DNA of 21,382 nt, taken from Saprolegnia diclina VS20. Its lineage: Eukaryota > Oomycota > Saprolegniomycetes > Saprolegniales > Saprolegniaceae. The notes beneath the pieces are model-generated. The model did not search any database and was not told the origin of the DNA. It saw only the letters and a program-made list of their open reading frames with translations. The position numbers were made by a program, and so were the translations under genes. This document shows, in pieces, positions 1-8,989 of this stretch (its first letter is position 1; each line of letters begins with the position of its first letter). The DNA lies in assembly GCF_000281045.1 (NCBI RefSeq), contig NW_008246150.1:136034-157415 (forward strand), written 5' to 3'.

Positions 1-95
1 CGTGCTTTCTTCAAACGTCGATCAGGTAGCCACTCGAACGAGTTTGTTTGGACGAAGTCGTTCCGTGTTTGATGGTCAAGACGCCGAATATGCCA
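1..95 (+). repeat. Direct repeat copy 1 (GST intron end plus exon start)
   Basis: Positions 1-95 are identical, base for base, to 3945-4039 (offset 3944). The match reaches the left window edge, so the true repeat may be longer. This copy continues into the GST-like exon. Confidence 0.95.
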
Positions 96-401
96 CTGGA
101 GGCCGAGATGCGCACGTCGCTCCAAGGCCTCGAGCGCATCTACCGTGAGCACGCAGCTGCGTTCCGGGCCAAGGGTCCGTACCTGCTAGGCGACCGTTTC
201 AGCAGCGCCGAGATCAACATCATGACGTTCCTCTTCCGGTTTGACATTTTGCTGCAGCACTACCGCCAGGTGCGCGTGCTTGGCGACGACATTCCGCTGC
301 TCTCGGCCGCGCTTGAGGCGTCCATGGCGCGACCGGCGTTTACCTTGACAGCGCGGGACCCTGATTTCTACATTCGCGGCTTTGCCCACCACGTCGAATA
401 G
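1..401 (+). CDS. Glutathione S-transferase-like protein, C-terminal part (5' end outside window)
   Basis: This is the last exon of a gene that begins left of the window. The reading frame is open from about position 30 and ends at TAG 399-401. Upstream in the same frame is a TAG at 27-29 preceded by a cag/gtag context, so an intron acceptor probably lies near 25-29. The roughly 120 visible residues match the all-helical C-terminal domain of glutathione S-transferases: an 'LERIYREHAAAF' helix, 'GPYLLGDRFSSAEI' (the conserved N-capping box region after the Gly-Asp turn), then an 'RFDILLQHYRQV' helix and an 'ARPAF' segment near the end. GSTs conjugate glutathione to electrophiles in the cytosol; the thioredoxin-like N-terminal half that binds glutathione is not visible here. 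Class cannot be assigned. The exon border is duplicated at 3945-4039. Confidence 0.72.
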
Positions 402-496
402 GGGAATAAGTACAGTATTACTACTGTCGTAAGTCAATAATCAAACCGCTAACACTGCTAACGTTAGATTGTTCTAGCCCCACCTAACCCAAAATG

Positions 497-539
497 CTAG
501 AGTTCATTTTGCCCCAAGAAAACACGGAATGAACTCTAG
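497..539. repeat. 12-bp perfect inverted repeat (hairpin)
   Basis: The arm ctagagttcatt (497-508) is the exact reverse complement of aatgaactctag (528-539), with a 19-nt loop. It lies about 100 bp past the GST-like stop codon. It could be a transcript 3'-end structure or the footprint of a small inverted-repeat element. Confidence 0.8.
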
Positions 540-549
540 TTGGTAGCTA

Positions 550-571
550 CAAGGACATACATTTGTCCTTG
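550..571. repeat. 8-bp perfect inverted repeat (hairpin)
   Basis: caaggaca (550-557) pairs exactly with tgtccttg (564-571) around a 6-nt loop, 11 bp after the previous hairpin. Confidence 0.75.
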
Positions 572-1552
572 GTATTGAGAACACGGACGAACGAATAGGC
601 AAGGTCTTCTGTCAAGCACGGCACTAGTTATTGACAAAGGTTGCCTATAAATCGCCTTTGGTGACACGACAAGTAATCAATGTTTAATGTTTAAGCTTAA
701 GAGGAAGCACTCGGTGATGGTAGGCGCATCTCCGTTCGTGGGTTGTCGAACGGCCAGGCGACGTGGCATAAATGTACAAACGTTCTGCGATTATGGCTAT
801 GGTTGCTGATCTCATTCTTTGTGGAAGAATCACCCCGAGAGGCAGCCGAGGGCGGACACCCCATCACATTGCAACAGAATATGTGACCTATCAACTGTGC
901 GAAGTAGATTTGCGTGGCGACGCCAGACTCGCGAATCGACTCGCGTGATTGATGGGCCAGACTGAGAGACAAAAAACCGGCCAATCGCAACCGATCGCAA
1001 GGCAACCCCTTGACGTTTTCACTTTTGACACACGCCTGAGCGGGTATCGCATCTTGGAATTCAGAATATCGCGCCAGACCGTAGTCGGTAGCTTGTTTAT
1101 GGGCACCGACATTGCAAGCTTTTTGGTTTTGTCTCCTGCACTGGCCACGTCACAAGGTGAATTGAAGATCGAAGAATTGTCCCATGATCCGAGTCGACAC
1201 CAAGGGTCAGGTGATTTGGGTTCAGACACAACACCAATGCAACTACAAAAGAGGTGCAAATCCTACAGTAACTACATGTGGCCAGCGACGACATTTCCTC
1301 ACTGGTCCGAGCGAGTCGTGTATCGCGGATGAGAAAGAAGACCACTTGACCATTCGTTGGTCTTGGCTCCTTGTGTAATATGTTGATCGCCCGCTCCAGC
1401 TCCAATATTTATATGATGCGAAGAATCAGGCGTTCGGTAAAACTAGAAAGCAACGTGTGCTGAGCTGAGCGCGACAGCTCAGGTCGACACATGCTTGAAG
1501 TTCGCATTGTGCGAGAGATCGTTCTTCATTTTTCAATTCACTCGACAAGACC

Positions 1553-1840
1553 ATGGTGGACGACCGTAGCCCCGCACCGAATATGCAACCGCAGCACGCC
1601 GACGCCATCGGACAGTGCCCCAAGTCAGAAATTGGGTGCTGTTGCAACTTTGCAGCCTACGACGATACCGCGCTGCCCTACCATGAGTACAAACCCTCGT
1701 TTCACTTTGTGCTGGACGCCATGGCGCACGACCTCGTCCTGGGGGCTGACAGTGCGCCGCGAGAAGGAGCCTCGCCGCGCACATGCCCGCTGGCGAAAGG
1801 TGCACAAAATCAAAGTCGCCTCAACCAGCCGAATCCGTGA
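1553..1840 (+). CDS. Small hypothetical protein, 95 aa (uncertain)
   Basis: An ATG-started frame of 95 codons in the otherwise empty stretch before AOX. Its first two thirds use G/C-ending codons like the real genes nearby and include a Cys-rich 'IGCCCNF' and an aromatic 'YHEYKPSFHFVLDAM' segment. No domain is recognised. From about 1742 on, the next frame looks more natural ('VRREKEPRRAHARWRKVHK') and stays open to 1866. The gene may therefore be frameshifted at the run of five G near 1740, or the 3' part may be read differently. An AT dinucleotide tract (1912-1924) lies shortly downstream. It may be a small lineage-specific gene or a decaying one; I cannot tell which. Confidence 0.4.
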   Translation: MVDDRSPAPNMQPQHADAIGQCPKSEIGCCCNFAAYDDTALPYHEYKPSFHFVLDAMAHDLVLGADSAPREGASPRTCPLAKGAQNQSRLNQPNP

Positions 1841-2838
1841 CGGCACAACGCGGCCACGGGGTAGTTAGTTGTACGATTAGCATTAGTTGTTGTTACGAGT
1901 AGTTCCGTGCAATATATATATATACATTACTAGTACTTGGTTTGCGCATTTTATGATCTCATTGAACACAATTCCAAACATTGCACAAGCAAAAAACAAC
2001 GTTAGCTGCAGCAAAACACATTCAAAATCCTTGACAGTTCAGTGACTCTACGGCTTGAAGCAGGCTCGAAAGATGAAAGTGTGAGATTCATAGCGTATAA
2101 ACTAGATTTTCAACCAATCGGGCAGGGAGCAAGCAAAACGGACGGAGCCCAACGGGTCCCAGTTTAGCCTTTCCCTCTCCGCAGCAAGTGGTTTGTCAAC
2201 ATCATATTTCCCCTCACACGCGACGAAGATATCGTAGAAACCTGAACCGGCCAATGCTCGGCCCTAACGGTTGAAGTCGAACCACGGTGACCCTACAGGC
2301 GACTGCAAAGACAGGCGCAAACTACTACTACGTCGGACGCAGCGTCAACTGTTGCGACAATACGCTTCCTGAGAAAGGACGTACACAAATTTTGTGTACT
2401 TTGAGCCATGGGTCCTCGACGGTCGTCTTGACGGGGAACATCTTTGGGTAGGCAAAGACAAAGACGAAGTGGAACCTTATTTTGGGTCTGTGGACCAAGC
2501 TGAAATGACAAGCAATATTGTCATATGTATCCAATAACAACATATGTATGCACACTTTGGCATCTGTTTGACGCAAACAGCTCCAACCGCACGTTGCCTG
2601 ACGACGGCTCGTAATCTCCCGGGGCATATCGTTGGTAACTTCATTTTTAACGCTCTTTTCAACTACCATTCCTAGTCTCGACAAATAAACACAAAACCCA
2701 AGGAAACCAACGCAATTGTCGACGCCAAGCATTCGTCGAATCTGCTCGGCAAAGAATTCCGCCAGTGGCGGTTTTAAGCTGCGTATCCGGATTCCCAAAC
2801 CAACGCCACCCAGTTCTCAGTTTTCAAGTCGCTCACCA
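1841..2838. other. Intergenic stretch upstream of AOX
   Basis: Roughly 1 kb without a supported gene. It contains an AT dinucleotide tract at 1912-1924 and a CCAAT pentamer at 2114-2118 within 'caaccaatcggg'. The open frame of AOX runs back to about 2716, but no in-frame ATG occurs there before 2839. The AOX 5' UTR and promoter must lie in the right part of this stretch. Confidence 0.55.
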
Positions 2839-3807
2839 ATGCTCAGCACGCCCATCTGCCACCGCCTCCTCGCCGCCGGTCGCCCGCGCCCGCTTATCGC
2901 GGCGGCTGCTAACCGCCACCAGCTCATCGCCGCCACTGGTCGCCGCCATCTGCGCACGTCGTCGCCGCTGCTGGCGGTCGAGAACAGCCACTTCAAGTCG
3001 CATCCCAAGACCGACGCTCATTTCGCCGACCAAAAAGTCTGGGAAAACCCGATCCCACACGACATCTACAGCCCCCAAGACCTCGCCAAGATCCACCCGA
3101 CGCACCGCAACCCGACTGAGATGCACGCCAAGGTGGCCCTCTTCGCCGTGCGTCTCATGCGCTCCGGCTTTGACTTTGTCTCGCGCTACAAGGGCCCGGG
3201 CGGCGGCATGAAGGCTGGGGACTGGGTCAACCGTGCGCTCTTTCTCGAGACGGTCGCCGGAGTCCCTGGCATGGTCGCCGGCATGGCCCGCCACCTCCGC
3301 TCGCTGCGCACGATGCAGCGGGACCAGGGCTGGATCCACACGCTCCTCGAGGAGGCTGAGAACGAGCGCATGCATCTGCTCATCTTCCTCAACATGAAGT
3401 CGCCAGGTCCGCTCTTCCGCCTCTTTGTGCTCGGCGCGCAAGGCGTCTTCTTCAACGTGTTCTTCCTCGCGTACCTGACGTCGCCCAAGACGTGCCACCG
3501 CTTCGTGGGGTACCTCGAGGAAGAGGCCGTCCACACGTACACGGCGCTCGTCCAAGACATTGAGAACGGCCATGTCGACCATTGGGACACGGACATTGCG
3601 CCGCTGATCGCACGCAACTACTACAAGCTGCCCGAGACCGCGACGGTCCTGGACATGATCAAGTGCATTCGCGCCGACGAGGCCAACCACCGCGATGTCA
3701 ACCACACGTTTGCCGACGTCGAGTGGAAGACGGCGGTCAACCCGTTCCTACACAAGCACCGCAAGCCAGCCGTGGAAGAAGAGAAATCCAAGCCAGTGGC
3801 ATCGTAG
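2839..3807 (+). CDS. AOX: Alternative oxidase, mitochondrial
   Basis: An intronless gene encoding 322 aa. Alternative oxidase is a di-iron ubiquinol oxidase of the inner mitochondrial membrane that reduces O2 to water, bypassing complexes III and IV. All six iron ligands are visible: E137 in 'FLETVAG', E176 and H179 in 'ENERMH', E227 in 'GYLEEEA', and E281 and H284 in 'DEANHRD'. The first 45 or so residues are rich in Arg, Ala and Ser with few acidic residues, as in a mitochondrial presequence. The two hydrophobic helices typical of the family lie at about 137-158 and 192-215. Start chosen: the first in-frame ATG. The plant regulatory Cys region is not apparent, as expected for a protist or fungal-type enzyme. 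Function is near certain; regulation cannot be read from the sequence. Confidence 0.97.
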   Translation: MLSTPICHRLLAAGRPRPLIAAAANRHQLIAATGRRHLRTSSPLLAVENSHFKSHPKTDAHFADQKVWENPIPHDIYSPQDLAKIHPTHRNPTEMHAKVALFAVRLMRSGFDFVSRYKGPGGGMKAGDWVNRALFLETVAGVPGMVAGMARHLRSLRTMQRDQGWIHTLLEEAENERMHLLIFLNMKSPGPLFRLFVLGAQGVFFNVFFLAYLTSPKTCHRFVGYLEEEAVHTYTALVQDIENGHVDHWDTDIAPLIARNYYKLPETATVLDMIKCIRADEANHRDVNHTFADVEWKTAVNPFLHKHRKPAVEEEKSKPVAS

Positions 3808-3890
3808 CTGGACAAATTAATGCTAAAATACGTCGCTCACACTTGATTGAGCTCATGCTATGGGGCGTGCACGTAGAGGGAGACGTGCAG

Positions 3891-3930
3891 CACGGCTAGC
3901 ACCTTGGGTTGGCCTCATCGGCTAGCCGTG
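3891..3930. repeat. 10-bp perfect inverted repeat (hairpin) after AOX
   Basis: cacggctagc (3891-3900) and gctagccgtg (3921-3930) are exact reverse complements with a 20-nt loop. It sits 84 bp past the AOX stop and 15 bp before the second copy of the GST repeat, so it may be an AOX 3'-end structure or mark the edge of the duplicated block. Confidence 0.75.
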
Positions 3931-3944
3931 TTGGGCAGCTCAAT

Positions 3945-4039
3945 CGTGCTTTCTTCAAACGTCGATCAGGTAGCCACTCGAACGAGTTTGTTTGGACGAA
4001 GTCGTTCCGTGTTTGATGGTCAAGACGCCGAATATGCCA
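3945..4039 (+). repeat. Direct repeat copy 2 (truncated GST exon border)
   Basis: Exact 95-bp copy of positions 1-95. It holds the intron end and the first 22 or so codons of the GST last exon, then diverges abruptly. In the GST frame it meets a TAG within a few codons, so it cannot encode the GST domain. The divergence point lies inside aatatgcca (4031-4039), which is repeated in inverted form at 4069-4077. Confidence 0.93.
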
Positions 4040-4077
4040 GTTTAGTCTTAGTTTTAGGAGGACCAGTTTGGCATATT
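4031..4077. repeat. 9-bp inverted repeat at the end of the GST copy
   Basis: aatatgcca (4031-4039) and tggcatatt (4069-4077) are exact reverse complements around 29 bp. After the right arm, tgccactgg (4081-4089) repeats the bases that follow the junction in copy 1 (91-99). This looks like a small insertion or a template-switch scar. Confidence 0.7.
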
Positions 4078-4267
4078 GTCTGCCACTGGCGTATGATGTA
4101 CTTGGACCACCGTCGCTGAACAGCGTGAGCATGGCAGCGTCAATACCATCCAAAGATTAGCTCTATCAAGCCAAGCGCGAGGCTCTTCATGGAGCAAGAT
4201 GACGTCCTTCGTTCGCTGGCGTCGTTGCGAATCTGAGTTGAACCAGGCGGCCTTTCTCCAAATGCAA

Positions 4268-4302
4268 CCAATCACAGCCACATCGATCAAAATCGGGCCA
4301 AT
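4268..4302 (+). promoter_or_regulatory. Two CCAAT boxes upstream of the type I membrane protein gene
   Basis: Two CCAATCA heptamers start at 4268 and 4298, exactly 30 bp apart and 44-78 bp before the ATG at 4346. Paired CCAAT boxes at about three helical turns are typical of NF-Y-type promoters in eukaryotes. The assignment is inferred from motif and position only. Confidence 0.45.
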
Positions 4303-4345
4303 CAAACGACAGCATGCGATCACCGAGCTTCATTTTCGATCTTGC

Positions 4346-5653
4346 ATGATGCACGGCTGGTGGACGCTCGCCGCTCTCCTCGTAGCGTCGGCGCACGCGG
4401 TCGTCTGGTCCTCTAGCACCAACCGCCCAACGCACGCCTATCCTGTCTACACGTATCCAGACAACTTGGATCTATCCACGTCGTTTCCGGTGTCGCTGGC
4501 GCGTGGCCAGGACCTGCTGCTGCCGATCAACCCGTTGCGCCACGCGCTCTTCCCAGAGGCCGAGACCACGCCGACGGCGCTTGGCTTTTCCATTGCCACG
4601 TGCTCGGGCACGGTCCAAGTATCGCTACTGCTGGCCGACAACTCGACGCGATCGCTCTCGATGCAGGTCTCGCAGTGCTTTACGTTCCTTCTGGAGCCCA
4701 CGCTATCGTCGCCGAGCCTCTGCCCGCTCTACTTGGGCGCCGACGAGCTCTATTGCACGATCGATCCGCATTCGATCCAAGGCGGTACTTCATTTTTCTC
4801 CATTTTTGTATTTTTCATAGATATGGCTAGTGCTGCTCATGGCCGACGACGACGTCGACGCGCATGCCCACGTCCGTCTTACGTCATCGCACGTCTTCCC
4901 GGGCTACTCGTCGCTGCTTATCGACGACGGCGCACTCGCCTTTGCACTGCGCATGCAGGCCGACAACGTCTCGGGCGTGGCCGAGTTCTCGCCGGCTGCG
5001 CTCGTCGACCTTGCCGCCACCACACGCGCGCCTTGCGTCAACTGTTCGTACTCGCTTCTTGCCGTACCGACAGCAGCCAATGCGTCTATATCGACTCGAG
5101 CGTTTGGCTGTCTTGCTGCTGACGCGATCGCACTGCAGCTCGCCCCCAGTGCGCAAAATGGCAATGTGACCAAGGACGTGGCGGCGCTCGGCCGCCTCGT
5201 GCCAAGTTCGGGGTGGTACACTGTCTACCTCGCTGCGCAGCATGCCGGTCCGTCGCAGACCATGGTGTACCCGCCTGTCAAGCTCTACGTGGCTCACCCT
5301 CCGCTTCACCTCGCAGGTACTAGTACACTGCGTTCGTTGTTGGAGAGTCGAAGGTGATCTCGGACAATGTAGTCTACCTCGGGCTTGGGATCGGAGTTGC
5401 GGGCCTTCTGGGCGCAATGGTGCTTGCACGACGCCGGTACCGCCGTCACCGTGGCATTGGCCGGGGTGACACCCACCACCTCTTGAGCGACGACGAACTC
5501 GACGGCGATCGAGGCGAGTTTGTGGGGCTGCTCTCCAACACCCCAGTCGCCACCGCCAAGCGTACGGTGCATGCTGCGGACGTTGGGAACGAAGGCTTTG
5601 ACGACGACGACGACGTTCTTTCCCGCTACGACGAGATCGAAGGACATGTCTAG
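4346..5653 (+). CDS. Secreted-ectodomain single-pass membrane protein, unknown function
   Basis: Three exons: 4346-4784, 4831-5316 and about 5346-5653, about 410 aa. The N-terminus 'MMHGWWTLAALLVASAHA' is a clear signal peptide. The ectodomain (about 20-315) has several Cys (for example 'CTIDP', 'CVNCSYS') and N-glycosylation sequons (NSTR, NVSG, NCSY, NASI). One transmembrane helix follows ('VVYLGLGIGVAGLLGAMVLA'), then 'RRRYRRHR' as a stop-transfer signal and an acidic cytoplasmic tail with a 'DDDDD' run. The 46-bp intron 4785-4830 fits cleanly (phase 1). For the second intron the donor gtac at 5317 requires an acceptor at 5345 to keep the frame, giving only 29 bp; a 65-bp alternative (5289-5353) also fits. 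No known domain is recognised; it may be a surface receptor or wall-associated protein. Confidence 0.75.
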
Positions 5654-5666
5654 CTCTTTTATCTCT

Positions 5667-5710
5667 TGTATGAGCGGCTAGTATGGTTTGTATGAGCGGC
5701 TAGTATGGTT
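5667..5710. repeat. 22-bp unit in two perfect tandem copies
   Basis: Positions 5667-5688 and 5689-5710 are identical. They begin 13 bp after the stop of the membrane protein gene, in its probable 3' UTR. The unit contains gagcggctag. Confidence 0.9.
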
Positions 5711-5831
5711 GAGTACACTTTTTTGTGAATTGTGGCACCAACAAATTTGTCTATCACGCCATCACACTCTAAAACTGTCCACCATTCAAAAATGAATCAA
5801 ACTTTGCCTTGTGACGAGCCAAATATAGGGA

Positions 5832-7789
5832 ATGCGGCGCGAGGCGCTTGCGGTGGTCCGTGCGACCTTGATGAACAAGACGTCCACCGATGCGGCCGTG
5901 AGCTTGAAAGAGAGCGAAGATCAATTCCTCTTTTTACAAGCGCTTCGACGCCGACCTATCTCGCGCCACCACGTCGCCCTCCACAATCGCGGAGTCGCTC
6001 ACATTGGCGACGACCGACCGATCACGACGCCGCCAGATGCGTCCGACATGGACGTACTCAGCATGGACCGCAACTCGATGATGTGCAAGGCTGTTGTGAT
6101 TCTGTGGCGCCACCATGTGCGTATGCGGGCTTGGCGGAAATGGACGCTTGTCGCGGCCGCTGAGACCAAGCGTCTACGCGAACTGCACCTTCGGCAGCTA
6201 CGCGACGAAGCGATGACGCTGCTCCGTCAGTCATCGCCCACCTCGTCCTTTGACGCTGACACCATGGCGACGCTTCTCGAGTGGGCCAAGCAGCTTCACG
6301 GCAAGATTTTTCAGGATGTATCCCACGAGCAGCTGCAAGACATTGTCTCGCACATGACGCTGCAGCACGTGCCGTGCCACGAGTGTTTGTTTCTCGAAGG
6401 CGACATTGGCCACGGGTACTATGTGCTGCTCTCGGGCGCAGTGTCGATCTACGTGGGTATGCCCGCGACAACGACCTTGCGGCTCGTCCAAGGGCGATTC
6501 CCAGCGCTGGAGGCCATTCGTCACGACCCCGCCTTGCTTGGCGTGTACAAATATGACATTCTCGAAGGAGACGGCTTTGGCGAGGTCCCTCCCACTTTAT
6601 TGATGAACTACACCGAACAAGCATGGTGTCTCGTAGGTTGCAATGTTCAGCAACGAGCGGCGCCGCACGGCCTCGGCATTGGCCAGTCGCGCGTGCGACG
6701 TGGTTGAAATTCCCAAAGAGGTAGTACAATGCGAATCCAAAGGTCATCGCCGAGATGTGAGGTTAGGTGTACGACCGGACGCTCCGAAAAGCGCAGCTGA
6801 CAGCATATCGCACGGCGCAGGCCATGGCCTTCCTGCCGACCGTCGATATTTTTGCCGACTGGGTGCATGCCAAGCTCGCAACGCTCTTTGGTCTTCTCGA
6901 TCGGCGGCAAGTGTCCTTTGGCCAGCACCTCTTGACCCAAGACAAGCCCATCACAGGTGTCTACTTCATCTTGTCGGGGCAAGTGCACCTCGTGCAGTCG
7001 TGGACGACGCCCGCGAGCGATGTTAAGCCGTCAACGACGCTACCGATCACGGTCGATACGGTCGGTCGTCGCGGGATCGTCGGCATCCAAAGCTTGGTCG
7101 AACCGCTGCGAAAACGGAGCAAGTACGCAGCGCTCGCCGCGTCGGATTCGGTTGAGTGCTTCGCCGTGCCTTTGGGACACTTGGACACGTTTCGCGGACT
7201 GCTTCAGTCGAGCAATTTAGCGCATTTACGTGATACGTGGCACGCGCTCGAGGCGGCGCGGGCAGCGCGTTTCGAGCATGCGATCTCGGTACTGCAAACA
7301 AACACGACCGCACTTCCACCCAAACCAACGCCTGTGGCGCCAGAGACCCCGGGGTGGACCCCGAAACTGCGGTTTGAGCGCGATAAAGGACCGGCTACGC
7401 TACCGCAAATGACGTCTCTCGCCGGCAAAAAGTTTGTGTTTCACGATTTCGACTTGCTCGCAACAAAAGAGCCCACGTACCTCGCGTCATCGTCACTGCC
7501 AAAGATGACGCACGTCGCCAAGCCACCGCTGCGCAAGGACGAGTGCGCCAAAGTCGCGGCCTTGCATTTGCGCGCGTTTGAAGCGCACCTGTGGGACACG
7601 GCGCCAAAAGCGTCACCGACGAAACCCGACGATGTCCGGCGCCCCGAGCGCCCGCCGCTGCCGCCCTTTGCACGCAGCTTGGCGACGACCCGGTTAAAGG
7701 CACGGGCTGTCGCGGCCGAGCACACGTCGTTTACAAAGGCGCGGCGGGTCGTCCACGAGTCGCTCTTGTCATACAAACATGCGTTTTAG
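5832..7789 (+). CDS. Protein with two cyclic-nucleotide-binding domains
   Basis: Exons 5832-6584, 6637-6720 and 6767-7789, introns of 52 and 46 bp, both phase 0; 619 aa. An in-frame TAG at 5826 fixes the start. Residues about 85-130 are basic and helical, IQ-like ('ILWRHHVRMRAWRKW'). The first cNMP-binding domain spans about 160-300. Its phosphate-binding cassette is split by intron 1: 'EGDGFGE' (E251) joins 'VAMFSNERRRTASALA' (R261), so the Glu that binds the ribose and the Arg that binds the cyclic phosphate are both kept. The second domain, about 310-460, has the barrel ('GVYFILSGQVHLV') but 'GRRGIVGIQSL' replaces the FGE motif, so it probably does not bind cNMP normally. The C-terminal 150 residues are basic, Pro-rich and lack a catalytic domain. 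It resembles a regulatory-subunit-like cAMP/cGMP sensor; the partner is unknown. Confidence 0.88.
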
Positions 7790-8187
7790 CGCGTTAAATT
7801 ATAAACCAATAGCATCTCGGTGGTGCGGACTAGCTACTTTGTACTAGCCTAGTAGAGTACGGTCAACGTCGACTAGAGTACGAGCGTGCAATAGACTGCG
7901 AATGTATTGAGCAACGTCGGCGTGGATTGCATACGGGGTTAGGGGTAAAGTGCGGGGTAGGGTTCCGAAGCGAGCCCTCTCTGTGTGCATTCCATCGGCG
8001 TAGGACCCCCCGTTCGGCGTCAAACCCTGAGAATGTCTTTGTTTCTTGGGTCTATCTACTACTTTAGCATGTATTAGTTCTTGAAAAATCCGAAACCCTA
8101 TCTCGAACGCTCCGGGTTGAAGTTGCTATTCGACGAAGCTAGGACGTCGCATATGCTAAGATTAGACATCTGCATTTTTGAAGAAGC
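7790..8187. other. Intergenic stretch with degenerate telomere-like G-rich motifs
   Basis: 398 bp without a gene between two plus-strand genes. It contains a G-rich run at about 7936-7972 with ggggttagggg and ggggtagggtt, plus aaaccct at 8024-8030 and 8092-8098. These resemble short telobox-like motifs more than a true telomere array. The right end must include the promoter of the next gene. Confidence 0.5.
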
Positions 8188-8920
8188 ATGTCCGAGTACG
8201 TTCGCCGCCGCCATCGCGGTGCTTACATTCTTGGCGTAGGCCTTGGACCCCGACATTTGGGCTCAAGCGTGCGGGTGTCAGCGCCCACAAGCGCCAGTCG
8301 ACCGAGCTCCACACGCTTCGCATGCGATCGCACGACATGTCCTTCGGTAGAAACGTCAGCTTCTCTCTGCAAGGAGCTCACCTGCAAGTAGACGTCGATG
8401 CAAAAAGCGCATCACCTGGTCGGAGGTACCTTCAGCAGCAAGCCCCCAAGCGGTCGCCCAAGCGCAGTCACCAGTCCCTTCCTGGCAGCATCTTGGTGCC
8501 CAGCGACAGCTTGCATCCGTCGCAGTCGGAGCCGCTGCATCTCGCGTACAGTGCTAGCATTGTCCTGGGACCGACGACACTGCGGCCATCGAGCTCGGCA
8601 GCGCTTATGACGCCGTCGATTGCCTCATCGTCGGCAACGCTGCAGCTCGGCCGCCCGAAACCCCAACGCGTCCTCTCGCGTAAGACACTCGAACCCCCCG
8701 AGTTGCACACGCCGTACGTCGAGTCGTCGATTGTTGTGGAAAATATTGTCCTATGTGCTCTAGACCGTCCACGGTCGCGATCGAAACCAAGCGCCACTTG
8801 GCGTTTGGCGGCGGCTTCCTCGTCGACAACCAAGTGGCACCAAGCACGAGTCCGACCAAGCAACGACCCCAGTCAACCGTGCGCATGTACTTTATCAGCC
8901 CGCCGCAGGACGACCTGTGA
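8188..8920 (+). CDS. Ser/Pro-rich hypothetical protein with an 8-nt first coding exon
   Basis: Three exons are inferred: 8188-8195, 8240-8713 and 8764-8920, giving 212 aa. Both introns (44 and 50 bp) start with gtacgt and end in tag, and each restores the frame exactly. The first coding exon is ATG plus five bases, and the protein then starts M-S-E-P-W-T-P. Exon 2 is Ser, Pro and basic-rich ('QAPKRSPKRSHQS'). Exon 3 reads 'STVAIETKRHLAFGGGFL' and ends '...MYFISPPQDDL'. Without splicing, the frame runs on into low-quality sequence, which supports the splice model. No domain is recognised and the composition suggests a largely disordered protein. Its stop lies 69 bp from the convergent end of the RAMA-PHD gene. 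Confidence 0.68.
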
Positions 8921-8989
8921 TCGAATGCAGCACCGTGTACACTCCCGCCAAAATTGCTATATACAGTTTGGCAAGTCTTTCAAAATACC

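Larger units (their letters stand above)
402..1552. other. Intergenic stretch, no gene recognised
   Basis: About 1.15 kb of AT-richer sequence after the GST-like gene. Several ORFs of 60-130 codons occur on both strands, but none has a recognisable domain, steady codon bias or an intron-linked continuation. Two perfect hairpins lie near its left end. A TATA-like 'ctataaatc' is at about 644-652 with no convincing gene after it. Confidence 0.6.

Noticed and set aside
949-1332. 127-codon plus-strand ORF in the left intergenic stretch
   Set aside because: Mixed codon use, no domain, and overlapping minus-strand ORFs of similar length suggest noise.
2833-3705. 290-codon minus-strand ORF opposite AOX
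   Set aside because: It is the mirror of the AOX codons. High G/C at third positions removes stops on the opposite strand; the product has no domain and AOX is certain.
3904-4119. 71-codon plus-strand ORF running through the second GST repeat copy
   Set aside because: It reads the repeat in a frame other than the GST frame and has no recognisable product, so chance is the simplest explanation.
7936-7972. Interstitial telomere array
   Set aside because: Only two or three degenerate G-rich units occur, without a regular seven-base period.
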